Below are positions 27,082 through 36,200 of a stretch of 43,521 nucleotides of DNA, piece after piece (positions within the stretch are counted from its first letter, which is position 1; each line of letters opens with the position of its first letter). The notes under the pieces are model-generated. The model saw nothing but the letters and a program-made list of their open reading frames with translations, ran no database searches and was not told where the DNA came from. A program made the translations under genes and the position numbers. The stretch lies in NCBI GenBank assembly GCA_023431285.1, contig JAEYXN010000072.1, forward strand, positions 1 through 43,521, in the 5' to 3' direction. The DNA comes from Bacteroidota bacterium. GTDB taxonomy: Bacteria > Bacteroidota > Bacteroidia > Cytophagales > Cyclobacteriaceae.

Positions 27082-28396
27082 GACGTGGCTTATTTTTCAG
27101 CGGGAGTTCCTGAATCGTGTAAAAAAGAGATCATTTCTTATTGCCACGATCATAGTACCATTGATCTTTCCGGCAATCCTCGCGGCAATGATCTATGCTT
27201 TCATCGCACAGGAGAAATCTTCTCAGGCCCCAACGATAGGGGTATTCGACGAGAGCGGAAAGATAAACTTTGAAGGGGACACGAGCCGGTTCAGGTTCGT
27301 TCACATTGCAGGTTCTTTTGAGCAGGCTAAAGAAGCTTTTCAGAAGTCGGATCATTATGCCTTGCTGCGCATACCAAACTTTGATCTTGCAAATCCGGAG
27401 GGATTTACGCTGTACACGAAAGAGAACCCCAGTGTGCGAAGGAAGGATGAGCTTGAAGGCCTCATAGAAAGTAAAATTCACGATCTGAAGCTGGAGCAGT
27501 TTCATATCGACAAGGAGACGCTAAAGAATCTGCGTACCGATATTCAGATCAACAATATCAATGTGAATGATAAGGGCGAGGAAAAGCAGAGCAATACAGA
27601 TTTCCTGTACGGCCTTGGGTTTGCGCTGGGGATTCTCATCTATCTCTTCGTGATCATCTACGGAATGCAGATTATGCTTGGAGTGATCGACGAAAAAACG
27701 AGCAAGGTGGTGGAGATCATCATCTCATCCGTAAAACCTTTCCAGCTGATGATGGGAAAGATCCTCGGCATCGCTGCGGTCGGGCTCGTACAGGTTTTCA
27801 TCTGGGTATTGCTCATCACGGTGCTTTCTTCTGCCACTATTGCTGTACTGGGAGTTGATGTGCCACAGCAGAATGCGATGGAAGAAGTGAGTCGTCAGAT
27901 GGAAAACGGCGGTGCCACACCGGGGGAAACTAACGAAGCTATCAGGATGCTTCAGTATGCGAGTGAGATTCCGATGGGATATATCGTCTTTAACTTCGCC
28001 TTCTATTTTCTCGGTGGATATCTTTTATACGGCGCATTGTTCGCCGCGGTTGGATCAGCCGTAGAGAGCCAGCAGGAAGCGCAGCAGTTCACTCTTCCGA
28101 TCATGATGCCGCTGGGGATTGCCTATCTCGCTCTAGTGCTTTTCATCCTGCATGATCCGCACAGCACGGCAAGCTTCTGGTTCAGCATTATTCCATTCAC
28201 GTCGCCTATCGCTATGGTTGGGCGACTTGGCTTCGGAGTTCCCCTGTGGCAGCTCATTCTTTCACAGGTATTACTGATCGGAGGGTTTTTGTTCACCACG
28301 TGGATTGCCGCGCGGATCTATCGTATCGGAATTCTTATGCATGGCAGCAAGGTGAACTATAAAGTCCTTGCGAAATGGTTCCTGATGAAATCCTGA
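27074..28396 (+). CDS. ABC-2 type permease, NatB-like
   Basis: This 440-residue membrane protein has one N-terminal membrane segment (about 20-42), an extracytoplasmic domain of about 140 residues, and five or six further segments in the C-terminal half (from about 180). The cytoplasmic motif LGVIDEKTSKVVEIIISSVKP is diagnostic for NatB/YhaP-like ABC-2 permeases, which export Na+ or unknown small molecules with NatA. It overlaps the ATPase gene, so the two form one complex. The substrate cannot be read from the sequence. Confidence 0.9.
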   Translation: MNKTWLIFQREFLNRVKKRSFLIATIIVPLIFPAILAAMIYAFIAQEKSSQAPTIGVFDESGKINFEGDTSRFRFVHIAGSFEQAKEAFQKSDHYALLRIPNFDLANPEGFTLYTKENPSVRRKDELEGLIESKIHDLKLEQFHIDKETLKNLRTDIQINNINVNDKGEEKQSNTDFLYGLGFALGILIYLFVIIYGMQIMLGVIDEKTSKVVEIIISSVKPFQLMMGKILGIAAVGLVQVFIWVLLITVLSSATIAVLGVDVPQQNAMEEVSRQMENGGATPGETNEAIRMLQYASEIPMGYIVFNFAFYFLGGYLLYGALFAAVGSAVESQQEAQQFTLPIMMPLGIAYLALVLFILHDPHSTASFWFSIIPFTSPIAMVGRLGFGVPLWQLILSQVLLIGGFLFTTWIAARIYRIGILMHGSKVNYKVLAKWFLMKS

Positions 28397-28443
28397 CACA
28401 GCAGTGAAAGCTTCAGCTCCGGTTTTTTATTTAACTTGGAGTT

Positions 28444-29670
28444 GTGAGTAAAAAGAATCCGGCCCCCTCAGGAAGTTTCTACCAAAACAATTCCCATCTG
28501 AAGTGGGTGGTGCTCGTTGTTTCTGTCCTGATCAGCGTGGGCTCTATTTATTACACCCATGAGCTCGTTAATCAGCTCAAGGAACGCGAGAGGCAACAGG
28601 TGCATTTGTATGCAAAGGCAATAGAGTACACTGCCAACGAAGAAGAGACTTTTTACAATGTAAATTTTATCGCGCAGGAGATTCTTTTTCAGAACAACTC
28701 AATTCCGATTATCCAGGCGAATGAGCAGCAGAAGGTTCTTTCTTACAGGAACATAGATGTCAGGAGCAGCCTTTCAGAAGCGGAAAAGGCCAAGATGCTG
28801 GCGAGGGAGATTCATCAGATGAGCGAAGCGTATGAGCCCATTCAGGTGACCTTGCGTGACCCTGTGACCAGTGAAGTTTTTGGTGTCCAATACATCTATT
28901 ACAAGAACTCTTTTCTGTTGACGCAACTGATAGCCTACCCGTACATTCAGCTTTCGGTGATCGCGATCTTCGGATTTATTTCTTACCTGGCATTCAACTA
29001 TTCGAAAGCTGCGGAGCAGAATCGCGTTTGGGTGGGGCTGGCGAAGGAAACCGCGCATCAATTGGGAACACCGCTGTCTTCGTTGATGGCGTGGATCGAG
29101 GTGATTAGAGAGGACCCGGACATGAGACAGAAAGGGCTGGTGGAAGAGTTGGAAAAAGACATCCAGAAGCTGCGGATTGTTACCGAACGGTTTTCAAGCA
29201 TTGGATCGGTTCCTATTCTGAAGAAAGAGAATGTCGTTACGCTGGTTAATAATGTTGTGAGCTACCTGCGTCCCAGAGTTTCATCCAAAGTCAGGATAGA
29301 GGTATTCTCTCTTTCGGAGAACATCTTTGCTGAAGTCCACGCGCCTCTTTTTGAGTGGGTGGTGGAGAATCTTTGCAAGAATGCCGTTGATGCGATGGGT
29401 AATTCGGGGACGATCGCTATCAAGATCCTGCGGGGAAATGAGGGAAAGGTATTTATAGACGTTTCAGACACGGGCAAGGGTATTCCGAGGTCGAAGATCA
29501 GCATGGTATTCCGGCCGGGTTTCACCACCAAGAAGCGGGGTTGGGGTCTGGGGCTGACTCTTGCGAAGCGTATTATTGACACCTATCATAACGGGCGGAT
29601 TTTTGTGAAAAATTCGGAAGAAAACGAGGGTACGACGTTCCGGATTGTTTTGAATGTGGCTACAAGCTGA
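28444..29670 (+). CDS. Orphan membrane sensor histidine kinase
   Basis: This 408-residue kinase has two membrane segments (about 20-40 and 160-180) around an extracytoplasmic sensor of about 115 residues. It has no HAMP domain. The H box is KETAHQLGTPLSSL, with His followed by Gln rather than the usual Glu. The ATPase domain shows N box WVVENLCKNAVDAM, G1 DVSDTGKGIP, F box FRPGFTTKKRG and G2 GWGLGLTLAKRII. It starts with GTG at 28444. No response regulator is adjacent. The neighbouring ABC exporter is a plausible functional link only through proximity. Confidence 0.92.
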   Translation: MSKKNPAPSGSFYQNNSHLKWVVLVVSVLISVGSIYYTHELVNQLKERERQQVHLYAKAIEYTANEEETFYNVNFIAQEILFQNNSIPIIQANEQQKVLSYRNIDVRSSLSEAEKAKMLAREIHQMSEAYEPIQVTLRDPVTSEVFGVQYIYYKNSFLLTQLIAYPYIQLSVIAIFGFISYLAFNYSKAAEQNRVWVGLAKETAHQLGTPLSSLMAWIEVIREDPDMRQKGLVEELEKDIQKLRIVTERFSSIGSVPILKKENVVTLVNNVVSYLRPRVSSKVRIEVFSLSENIFAEVHAPLFEWVVENLCKNAVDAMGNSGTIAIKILRGNEGKVFIDVSDTGKGIPRSKISMVFRPGFTTKKRGWGLGLTLAKRIIDTYHNGRIFVKNSEENEGTTFRIVLNVATS

Positions 29671-29754
29671 TCGCGGACACTTTTCCTGCTAAAACGCTTA
29701 AAAATCAACAAAAACGAGACCTCTGGAAATCTTAAAGAAATAGCTGAGTCCCTC

Positions 29755-29785
29755 TTTGTACTTCATCCCTAATAGGCTACTTTTG
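29755..29785 (+). promoter_or_regulatory. Bacteroidota housekeeping promoter of atpDC
   Basis: TTTG (29755-29758), a 19-bp spacer, then TACTTTTG (29778-29785): an exact match to the -33 TTTG and -7 TAnnTTTG elements used by the Bacteroidota primary sigma factor. It lies 41 bp before the atpD start. Confidence 0.8.
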
Positions 29786-29826
29786 CGGTCGAATTTCAGA
29801 CCCTATTATTTAACTAACATATTACA

Positions 29827-31335
29827 ATGGCAAATATTGGAAGGATCACGCAGGTAATCGGCCCGGTTGTAGACGTTGCTTTCGATGCACAGGGAACCAA
29901 GCTACCGAATATCCTGGACGCATTAGAAGTGACCAAAGGTGATGGCACCAAAGTAATTCTTGAATGCCAGCAGCATCTTGGCGAGGACCGAGTGCGGACG
30001 ATTTCAATGGAAGGTACCGAAGGGCTTGTACGCGGAATGAAGGTGTATGACACTGGTTCAGCTATCAAAATGCCTATCGGCGATGACATCAAGGGTCGGT
30101 TATTCAATGTTATCGGTGAGGCCATTGACGGTATCAAACAGCCAAAGGGCGACCAGTCGCTTCCAATCCACCGCCCTGCTCCTGCTTTCGAGGATCTCTC
30201 TACTTCAACAGAAGTTCTTTATACTGGTATTAAAGTAATTGATCTTATCGAGCCTTACTCAAAAGGTGGAAAGATCGGATTGTTTGGTGGTGCCGGTGTA
30301 GGAAAGACGGTATTGATCCAGGAACTTATCAACAACATTGCGAAAGCATATTCAGGTCTTTCAGTATTCGCTGGTGTGGGTGAAAGAACCCGTGAAGGAA
30401 ACGATCTTCTGCGCGAAATGATCGAAGCAGGGATTGTTAATTATGGTGAGAACTTCCTGAAATCACTTCACGAAGGTGGTTGGGATTTGTCGCAGGTGAA
30501 TGAAGAAGAATTGAAGGAGTCGAAAGCAACCTTCGTGTTCGGACAGATGAACGAGCCTCCTGGAGCACGTGCCCGCGTAGCACTTTCAGGTCTTACCGTT
30601 GCCGAATATTTCCGTGATGGTGATGGCACAGGCAAAGGCCGTGACATCCTTTTCTTTATCGATAATATCTTCCGCTTTACGCAGGCAGGTTCTGAGGTAT
30701 CAGCGCTTCTCGGTCGTATGCCGTCTGCCGTGGGTTACCAACCTACGCTTGCAACAGAGATGGGTGCGATGCAGGAACGGATCACGTCCACTAAGAACGG
30801 ATCAATCACTTCTGTTCAGGCCGTTTACGTACCTGCGGATGACTTGACTGACCCTGCTCCTGCAACTACGTTTGCTCACCTTGACGCAACAACCGTATTG
30901 AGCAGAAAAATCTCCGAGCTTGGTATCTACCCTGCGGTTGATCCACTGGATTCAACTTCACGGATCCTTCGTGCCGAGATCGTTGGTGACGAACATTATG
31001 ACTGTGCACAAAGAGTGAAGAACATTCTTCAGCGCTACAAAGAACTGCAGGATATCATCGCGATCCTTGGTATGGATGAATTGAGCGATGAGGATAAGCT
31101 TGTTGTTCACCGCGCAAGACGTGTTCAGCGTTTCCTTTCACAACCATTCCACGTAGCAGAAGCATTTACAGGTCTCAAAGGTGTTCTCGTTGACATCAAA
31201 GATACCATCAAAGGTTTCAATGCGATTATGGATGGCCAGTATGATCACCTTCCTGAAATGGCGTTCAATCTCGTAGGAGGAATTGAGCAGGCTGTTGCGA
31301 AAGGTGAAAAGATGCTTGCTGAAGCAAAGGGATAA
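29827..31335 (+). CDS. atpD: F1Fo ATP synthase subunit beta
   Basis: This 502-residue catalytic subunit of the F1 head has P-loop GGAGVGKTV, GERTREGNDL, the DELSEEDK-like region (MDELSDEDKLVV) and ALLGRMPSAVGYQPTLA. It is intact. The alpha, gamma and delta subunit genes are not nearby. In Bacteroidota atpD and atpC often form a separate unit from the rest of the operon. atpC follows after 54 bp. Confidence 0.98.
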   Translation: MANIGRITQVIGPVVDVAFDAQGTKLPNILDALEVTKGDGTKVILECQQHLGEDRVRTISMEGTEGLVRGMKVYDTGSAIKMPIGDDIKGRLFNVIGEAIDGIKQPKGDQSLPIHRPAPAFEDLSTSTEVLYTGIKVIDLIEPYSKGGKIGLFGGAGVGKTVLIQELINNIAKAYSGLSVFAGVGERTREGNDLLREMIEAGIVNYGENFLKSLHEGGWDLSQVNEEELKESKATFVFGQMNEPPGARARVALSGLTVAEYFRDGDGTGKGRDILFFIDNIFRFTQAGSEVSALLGRMPSAVGYQPTLATEMGAMQERITSTKNGSITSVQAVYVPADDLTDPAPATTFAHLDATTVLSRKISELGIYPAVDPLDSTSRILRAEIVGDEHYDCAQRVKNILQRYKELQDIIAILGMDELSDEDKLVVHRARRVQRFLSQPFHVAEAFTGLKGVLVDIKDTIKGFNAIMDGQYDHLPEMAFNLVGGIEQAVAKGEKMLAEAKG

Positions 31336-31389
31336 AATAACCATAGGCGCGGCATCTGTTTTGAGTCGCGCTATATCAAAACTTTTGAG

Positions 31390-31644
31390 ATGCACTTAGA
31401 AATTCTCACACCGGAAAGAAAGATATTCGAAGGGGAGGTTGATATCGCAACCTTTCCGGGGTCTGACGGATCGTTTCAGGTATTGGACAATCACGCACCG
31501 CTGATCAGCCTGCTGTCGGAAGGTGTCGTTGAATACAGAAGCAAGAACGCCGGATCTGATCGTATACGAATCACTGGAGGAGTCGTCGAGGTTCTGAAGA
31601 ACCGCGTGATCCTGCTAGCAGACAGTATCGCTGAACAAGTATAA
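31390..31644 (+). CDS. atpC: F1Fo ATP synthase subunit epsilon (beta-sandwich domain only)
   Basis: This 84-residue protein covers only the N-terminal beta-sandwich of epsilon (ILTPERKIFEGEVDIATFPG, then GSFQVLDNHAPLISLL). It lacks the C-terminal two-helix domain that in other bacteria inhibits ATP hydrolysis. The stop codon is followed at once by a terminator, so the short length is not a frameshift. Short forms are usual in this phylum (family knowledge). Confidence 0.94.
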   Translation: MHLEILTPERKIFEGEVDIATFPGSDGSFQVLDNHAPLISLLSEGVVEYRSKNAGSDRIRITGGVVEVLKNRVILLADSIAEQV

Positions 31645-31651
31645 AAATAAG

Positions 31652-31677
31652 AAAGCCGGTCGAAGCCGGCTTTTTTT
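31652..31677 (+). terminator. Intrinsic terminator of atpDC
   Basis: A perfect 8-bp stem (AAAGCCGG / CCGGCTTT) with a TCGAAG loop, and the T tract runs on to 31677. The A-rich left flank (AAAAATAAG) may also serve the convergent lipoprotein gene. Confidence 0.92.
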
Positions 31678-31700
31678 ATCTCCTTGATGGTCTTTACTTA

Positions 31701-32225
31701 TTATTGTCGCACAAGCCACTTGATAAGAAACACCACTCCTACCACAATTGAAATCACTCCAAGTATCCAGAAGGCCTCATTGATACCACCGAACAGTGTT
31801 AATGTCAGTCCTACTGCACCGAAGATAATTGCGAGCTTCAGGTCGTTATCCATCTGCTGCATTTCTGAGGAGGCCTTTACCCCATCACCATCTTTTAAAG
31901 ACTTAGAATAAGATTTGATCTGCTCCTTCACTTCTTTACGAAACTCTTTCTTTTCCGCCTTACTCATCTCTGAGTACTTCTTTGCGACAGCCTTCACATC
32001 CGCTTCTTCCACAACAGGTTTATCAGCTACGATAACCGGCTCAGGTGAAATGGAGGCAGTCATGGTCGCGGGTTCCGGAGCAACGATAACATCGGAGTTT
32101 TTCGTCTCAGCGATTGCTTTCCGTCCGCTGTTGTAATCGTAAGTATCAAAATGGTAGGTGTATTTAGGACTCGCACAAGAGGCAAGGAAGATCACCGCGA
32201 TGATGATCAGAAAGGTGTTTTTCAT
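31701..32225 (-). CDS. Predicted lipoprotein with C-terminal membrane segments
   Basis: This 174-residue protein has a lipoprotein signal peptide (lipobox LASC, lipidated Cys17). A polar, Pro/Val/Glu-rich middle and a charged helix (about 75-115) follow, then two closely spaced hydrophobic segments at the C-terminus (about 128-145 and 148-168). I do not recognise a named domain. Lipid anchor plus C-terminal transmembrane hairpin is an unusual combination. The upstream gene on the same strand, after frameshift correction, ends 11 bp before it. Confidence 0.75.
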   Translation of the reverse strand: MKNTFLIIIAVIFLASCASPKYTYHFDTYDYNSGRKAIAETKNSDVIVAPEPATMTASISPEPVIVADKPVVEEADVKAVAKKYSEMSKAEKKEFRKEVKEQIKSYSKSLKDGDGVKASSEMQQMDNDLKLAIIFGAVGLTLTLFGGINEAFWILGVISIVVGVVFLIKWLVRQ

Positions 32226-32236
32226 ATAGGTTAAAT

Positions 32237-32541
32237 TTATTTTTTTCCGAACAGTCGGTTAAAGGACCGCTTCTCAAATTCCCAGAAGAATCTGAACTGC
32301 CCGAATATAAATCCATACCCAGTAACAAGACATTATAGATGGGCAGTATGAAGACGTAGTATAAAATTGATGCCAGCACTGTGTCACCTTTGCTTCCTGC
32401 CAGGAACTGAAGAAGAGGTTTTTTGATGAATAACACAGTGAAACCCGTGCAAGCAAAAACAACAAGTATGATGACCACCTGCCAGATGCTGTCTATTTTC
32501 CATTTTTGACGAAGCCTTTCTAACCAGTGTGGCGCTGCCAT
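32237..32541 (-). pseudogene. DUF6787-like membrane protein, apparent frameshift
   Basis: The first 70-odd residues (RLRQKWKIDSIWQVVIILVVF, then TVLFIKKPLLQFL and VFILPIYNVLLLG) match a small two-to-three-segment Bacteroidota membrane family. After LLLG the frame goes astray and runs on into the lipoprotein gene. One frame over, the sequence continues as YGFIFGQFRFFWEFEKR..FNRLFGKK and stops at 32237, which is the family-like C-terminus (about 101 residues in total). One missing G in the GGG run (plus-strand 32318-32320) explains it. Restoring it removes the 62-bp overlap with the next gene. It could be a true lesion or a sequencing error. Confidence 0.75.
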
Positions 32542-32550
32542 AATCCGAGT

Positions 32551-33243
32551 TTATACTGATGTGAATTTCTGCCAGTACTCATTCGAAGGCAGGTCCGCCT
32601 CGATCGTTACTGGTTCTTTTTTTACAGGGTGAACAAACTCCAGTCGTCTTGCATGCAGACAAATGCTCCCGTCTTTGTTTGGAGTTGCGTCACCATACTT
32701 AACATCTCCCTTGATCACGCATCCCATGCTCGCGAGCTGCACACGGATCTGATGTGGCCTCCCTGTCAATGGACATACTTCAAGGAGGAACATCCCATGA
32801 GAAGACGCGATCAAACGGTAACTAAGCTCAGACCGTAATCCTCCCGAGGCTTCTGAATTGAACGCCGTTGTTTTATTGCGCTTCTCGTCCTTGATAAGCC
32901 AGTGAACAAGAACACCTTCGGGGCGTTCAGGCTTTGTAGTGACGATGGCCCAATAGGTTTTCTTGGTATCTCTTCCACGAAAGAGCGCGTTCATTCTTTC
33001 AAGCGCTTTACTGGTCCGGGCTAATACTACTACGCCGGTCACCGGTCGGTCTATGCGATGAACAACTCCCAGAAATACCTCTCCGGGTTTGTTGTATTTC
33101 TCCTTGATGTATGCCTTTACCAGTTCGCTGAGAGGTGCGTCACCGGTGCTGTCACCCTGAACCAAAACACCGGCAGCCTTATTCACTGCGATCAGGTGGT
33201 TGTCCTCGTATATGGATTCGAACGGTTTGTCCATTGGTGTCAA
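32551..33243 (-). CDS. RluA-family pseudouridine synthase
   Basis: This 230-residue protein isomerises a uridine in rRNA or tRNA. The catalytic motif is VVHRIDRPVTGVVV with the invariant Asp. Further family segments are LIAVNKAAGVLVQ, KTYWAIV, TGRPHQIRVQLASMG and LHARRLEFVHP. No S4 domain is present, so it belongs to the RluA/TruC-like short group. The target site cannot be decided from sequence. A second ATG at 33234 (MDKPFES) is an equally good start. Confidence 0.92.
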   Translation of the reverse strand: MTPMDKPFESIYEDNHLIAVNKAAGVLVQGDSTGDAPLSELVKAYIKEKYNKPGEVFLGVVHRIDRPVTGVVVLARTSKALERMNALFRGRDTKKTYWAIVTTKPERPEGVLVHWLIKDEKRNKTTAFNSEASGGLRSELSYRLIASSHGMFLLEVCPLTGRPHQIRVQLASMGCVIKGDVKYGDATPNKDGSICLHARRLEFVHPVKKEPVTIEADLPSNEYWQKFTSV

Positions 33244-33373
33244 ACTCGCAAAAAAGCGGGTACATTCAAATCAAAAGATCAGATATTCCCGGTAGTCGTT
33301 TTGCCATGCTTTGAAGTCAGGGAGCGGAAATGTCAGCACAACATATCATGTAGATCCGTCAGGAACGGATTCA

Positions 33374-34957
33374 TCAATCCTTGAACTCTGAAGTAAAATG
33401 GAAGTTTATCTCAGGGAAGTTGTCCTGCACCATTTGAAGCCACGCGCGGGATTCCGCCATGAACACGAGTTTATCATCCTTATCGCGGGCAATGTGGCGC
33501 TGTTTCGAATCGATAAACTCCTGCAGCTTCCTGGGATCAGAGCTGCTTATCCAACATGCTTTGTAGATATTCTGAGAGACAAACTGAACGGTGGCGTTAT
33601 ATTCGTTCTTGAGCCGGAACTGTATGACCTCGAATTGAAGAGCTCCTACAACACCGACAACTTTTCTTTTACCAAGCTCATAGGTGAACAACTGCGCAAC
33701 CCCTTCTTCCATTAGTTGAAGCAATCCTTTTTCAAGCTGCTTTGTTTTCATGGCATCCAGGTTTACAACTTCCTTGAAGATCTCCGGAGAGAAACTAGGT
33801 ATACCTGTATAGGTGATCTTCTCTCCCTCGGACAACGTATCCCCTATCTTCAGATTTCCGGTGTCATATATACCGACGATGTCTCCGGGCCACGCCTCCT
33901 CAACAGTTTCGCGATCCTGCGCCATGAAGGCAGTTGCATTTGAGAAGCGGATACTTTTATCCTGACGAACATGGTAGTAATTACTTCCTCTCTCAAACTT
34001 CCCTGAGCATATGCGAAGGAACGCGATTCTGTTCCGGTGCTTGGGGTCCATATTCGCGTGGATCTTAAAGATGAATCCGGAGAATTTGGATTCCTCAGGC
34101 TCAACGATACGCATACTTGTTTCACGAGGCACAGGAGGCGGCGCAATTCCAATGAACGTATCAAGAAGTTCTTTCACTCCGAAGTTATTTACCGCGCTAC
34201 CAAAAAAGACAGGAGCAACCCTGCCGTTCAGATATTGATTTACATCGAACTCCGGATACACCCCTTCGATCAATTCTACATCTGTACGAAGCTGGTTTGC
34301 ATAATTCTCACCGACGTATTCTTCGAGAACGGTATCATTGATGTTGCTGACTTCGATTCCTTCCTCCACCGTTGTTTTACTCGGCCTGAACAGGTGCAGG
34401 CTTTTTTCATAAAGGCTGTAAACACCTTTGAAAGTTTTCCCCATTCCGATTGGCCAGCTGAGAGGACGAACCTTGATGCTTAGCTTCTCTTCAATTTCAT
34501 CGAGCAGATCAAATGGATCGCGACCTTCTCGGTCAAGTTTGTTGATAAAACAGATTACGGGTGTATTCCTCATACGGCACACCTCCATGAGTTTCTCAGT
34601 CTGGATCTCAACACCCTTTACACAGTCGATCACCATGATGACGCTATCTACTGCTGTAAGGGTTCGATAAGTGTCTTCAGCAAAGTCCTGGTGACCGGGC
34701 GTATCGAGAAGATTGATTTTTACATCGCGGTAGTTAAAACCCATCACTGAGGTAGCTACGGAAATTCCCCTTTGCTTTTCAATTTCCATCCAGTCGGAAC
34801 GGGCGTGGTCTTTGATCTTACTGGATTTTACGGCGCCGGCTTTTTGGATTGCCCCTCCGAAAAGGAGCAATTTTTCCGTGAGCGTAGTTTTTCCGGCATC
34901 GGGGTGACTGATAATACCAAAAGTTCGTCGTCTGCTTATTTCCTGTTCGAGGCTCAT
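33374..34957 (-). CDS. prfC: Peptide chain release factor 3
   Basis: This 527-residue GTPase recycles RF1/RF2 from the ribosome after termination. The G1 motif SHPDAGKTTLTEKLL, the switch-I motif EKQRGISVATSVMGF, G3 DTPGHQDFAEDTYRT and G4 NKLDREGRDPFDLL are present, as are the family-specific VVGALQFEVIQFRL and the C-terminal ARDKDDKLVFMAESRAWL. Length is normal. It precedes the pseudouridine synthase gene by 130 bp on the same strand. Confidence 0.97.
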   Translation of the reverse strand: MSLEQEISRRRTFGIISHPDAGKTTLTEKLLLFGGAIQKAGAVKSSKIKDHARSDWMEIEKQRGISVATSVMGFNYRDVKINLLDTPGHQDFAEDTYRTLTAVDSVIMVIDCVKGVEIQTEKLMEVCRMRNTPVICFINKLDREGRDPFDLLDEIEEKLSIKVRPLSWPIGMGKTFKGVYSLYEKSLHLFRPSKTTVEEGIEVSNINDTVLEEYVGENYANQLRTDVELIEGVYPEFDVNQYLNGRVAPVFFGSAVNNFGVKELLDTFIGIAPPPVPRETSMRIVEPEESKFSGFIFKIHANMDPKHRNRIAFLRICSGKFERGSNYYHVRQDKSIRFSNATAFMAQDRETVEEAWPGDIVGIYDTGNLKIGDTLSEGEKITYTGIPSFSPEIFKEVVNLDAMKTKQLEKGLLQLMEEGVAQLFTYELGKRKVVGVVGALQFEVIQFRLKNEYNATVQFVSQNIYKACWISSSDPRKLQEFIDSKQRHIARDKDDKLVFMAESRAWLQMVQDNFPEINFHFTSEFKD

Positions 34958-34985
34958 TTGTTGTTTCGCCGGTTCATTGAAGCCG

Positions 34986-34993
34986 CAAAAGTA
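34986..34993 (-). promoter_or_regulatory. Possible -7 box of prfC
   Basis: On the minus strand TACTTTTG, identical to the atpD -7 box, ends 28 bp before the prfC start. No TTTG lies at the -33 distance, so it is tentative. Confidence 0.35.
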
Positions 34994-35087
34994 CTAAAAG
35001 TCATGCTCGCCACGCGACACCGTAAAAGGAAATGCTATTTTTCTATTTGCAAATCCAGCTTATTTTGGGGCACTAAAACCCATACTC

Positions 35088-36059
35088 ATGCAATACAGAA
35101 GATTTGGAAGAACAGGATGGAATGTCAGCGAGATCGGCTACGGAATGTGGGGCCTTGCTGGCTGGACTGGTTCAGAGAAGAACGAGGTCAGCCGTGCGCT
35201 GGACAGGTCGGTGGAGCTTGGGTGTAATTTTTTCGATACTGCGTGGGGATACGGCGCGGGTTTAAGCGAAGAGATCCTTGGGGAACTGATGAAGCGTCAT
35301 TCTGGAAAGAAGCTTTATCACGCGACGAAGATACCACCCATGAATTTCAAGTGGCCATCAAAGTCGCACTACACCATTGAAGAATGTTTTCCTGCTAAAC
35401 ATATCATCGAGTACACAGAAAAAAGTCTGAAGAATCTCGGTGTCGAACGTGTCGATCTTCAGCAGTTCCATGTGTGGGAAGACAGCTGGCACGACAAAGA
35501 TGAGTGGAAGACTGCGGTGGAGAAACTTAGGAAGGAAGGAAAGGTTTTACATTTTGGTGTCAGCGTTAATCGATGGGAACCGGAGAATGTTTTGAAGACG
35601 TTAGAGACGGGGCATATCGATACGGTGCAGGTGATCTACAATATTTTTGACCAGGCTCCTGAAGACGCGCTGTTTCCACTGTGCAGGAAACTTGACATCG
35701 GGGTCATTGCGCGTGTTCCTTTTGATGAGGGTACGCTGACGGGTACGTTGACAAAGGAAACTGTATTTCCGAAAGATGACTGGCGTTCAACATACTTTGT
35801 TCCGGAGAATCTAAATTCCAGCGTAGATCATGCTGAAGCGTTGCGGCCACTTATTCCTCAGGGAATGACCATGGCCGAGCTTGCATTACGCTTTATCCTG
35901 GCAAACGATGACGTGCACACTATTATTCCGGGAATGCGGAAGATCAGGAATGTGGAAGCCAATATTGCTACGAGTGATGGGAAGCTATTGGGTAATGGCC
36001 TGAAACTTCGCCTGAGGGAGCACCGATGGGACAGGACTCCTACTGCGTGGTCTCAATAA
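35088..36059 (+). CDS. Aldo/keto reductase
   Basis: This 323-residue NADPH-dependent oxidoreductase has a TIM-barrel fold. It shows the catalytic Asp and Tyr in NFFDTAWGYGAGLSEEILG, the Lys in LYHATKIPP, the HVWEDSW active-site His, and the cofactor-binding IIPGMRKIRNVEANI near the end. This subgroup (YhdN/GSP69-like) reduces small aldehydes; the substrate is not clear. It is divergent from prfC and stands alone. Confidence 0.92.
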   Translation: MQYRRFGRTGWNVSEIGYGMWGLAGWTGSEKNEVSRALDRSVELGCNFFDTAWGYGAGLSEEILGELMKRHSGKKLYHATKIPPMNFKWPSKSHYTIEECFPAKHIIEYTEKSLKNLGVERVDLQQFHVWEDSWHDKDEWKTAVEKLRKEGKVLHFGVSVNRWEPENVLKTLETGHIDTVQVIYNIFDQAPEDALFPLCRKLDIGVIARVPFDEGTLTGTLTKETVFPKDDWRSTYFVPENLNSSVDHAEALRPLIPQGMTMAELALRFILANDDVHTIIPGMRKIRNVEANIATSDGKLLGNGLKLRLREHRWDRTPTAWSQ

Positions 36060-36200
36060 GATCATTATCGGTCAATTTCCTATAATTGAAACGAAGCTTT
36101 GCCAAAATCGCAGGGAATACTACTTAATATTCCGGCGGATATGCGCACCGTTGTGTCAAAGTGTTAACTTGCGCTATTTGATAACCTAACTTATACCGTT

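Noticed and set aside
33354..33370. ATCCGT / ACGGAT hairpin downstream of prfC
   Set aside because: Only six base pairs and no T tract on the minus strand; too weak to call a terminator.
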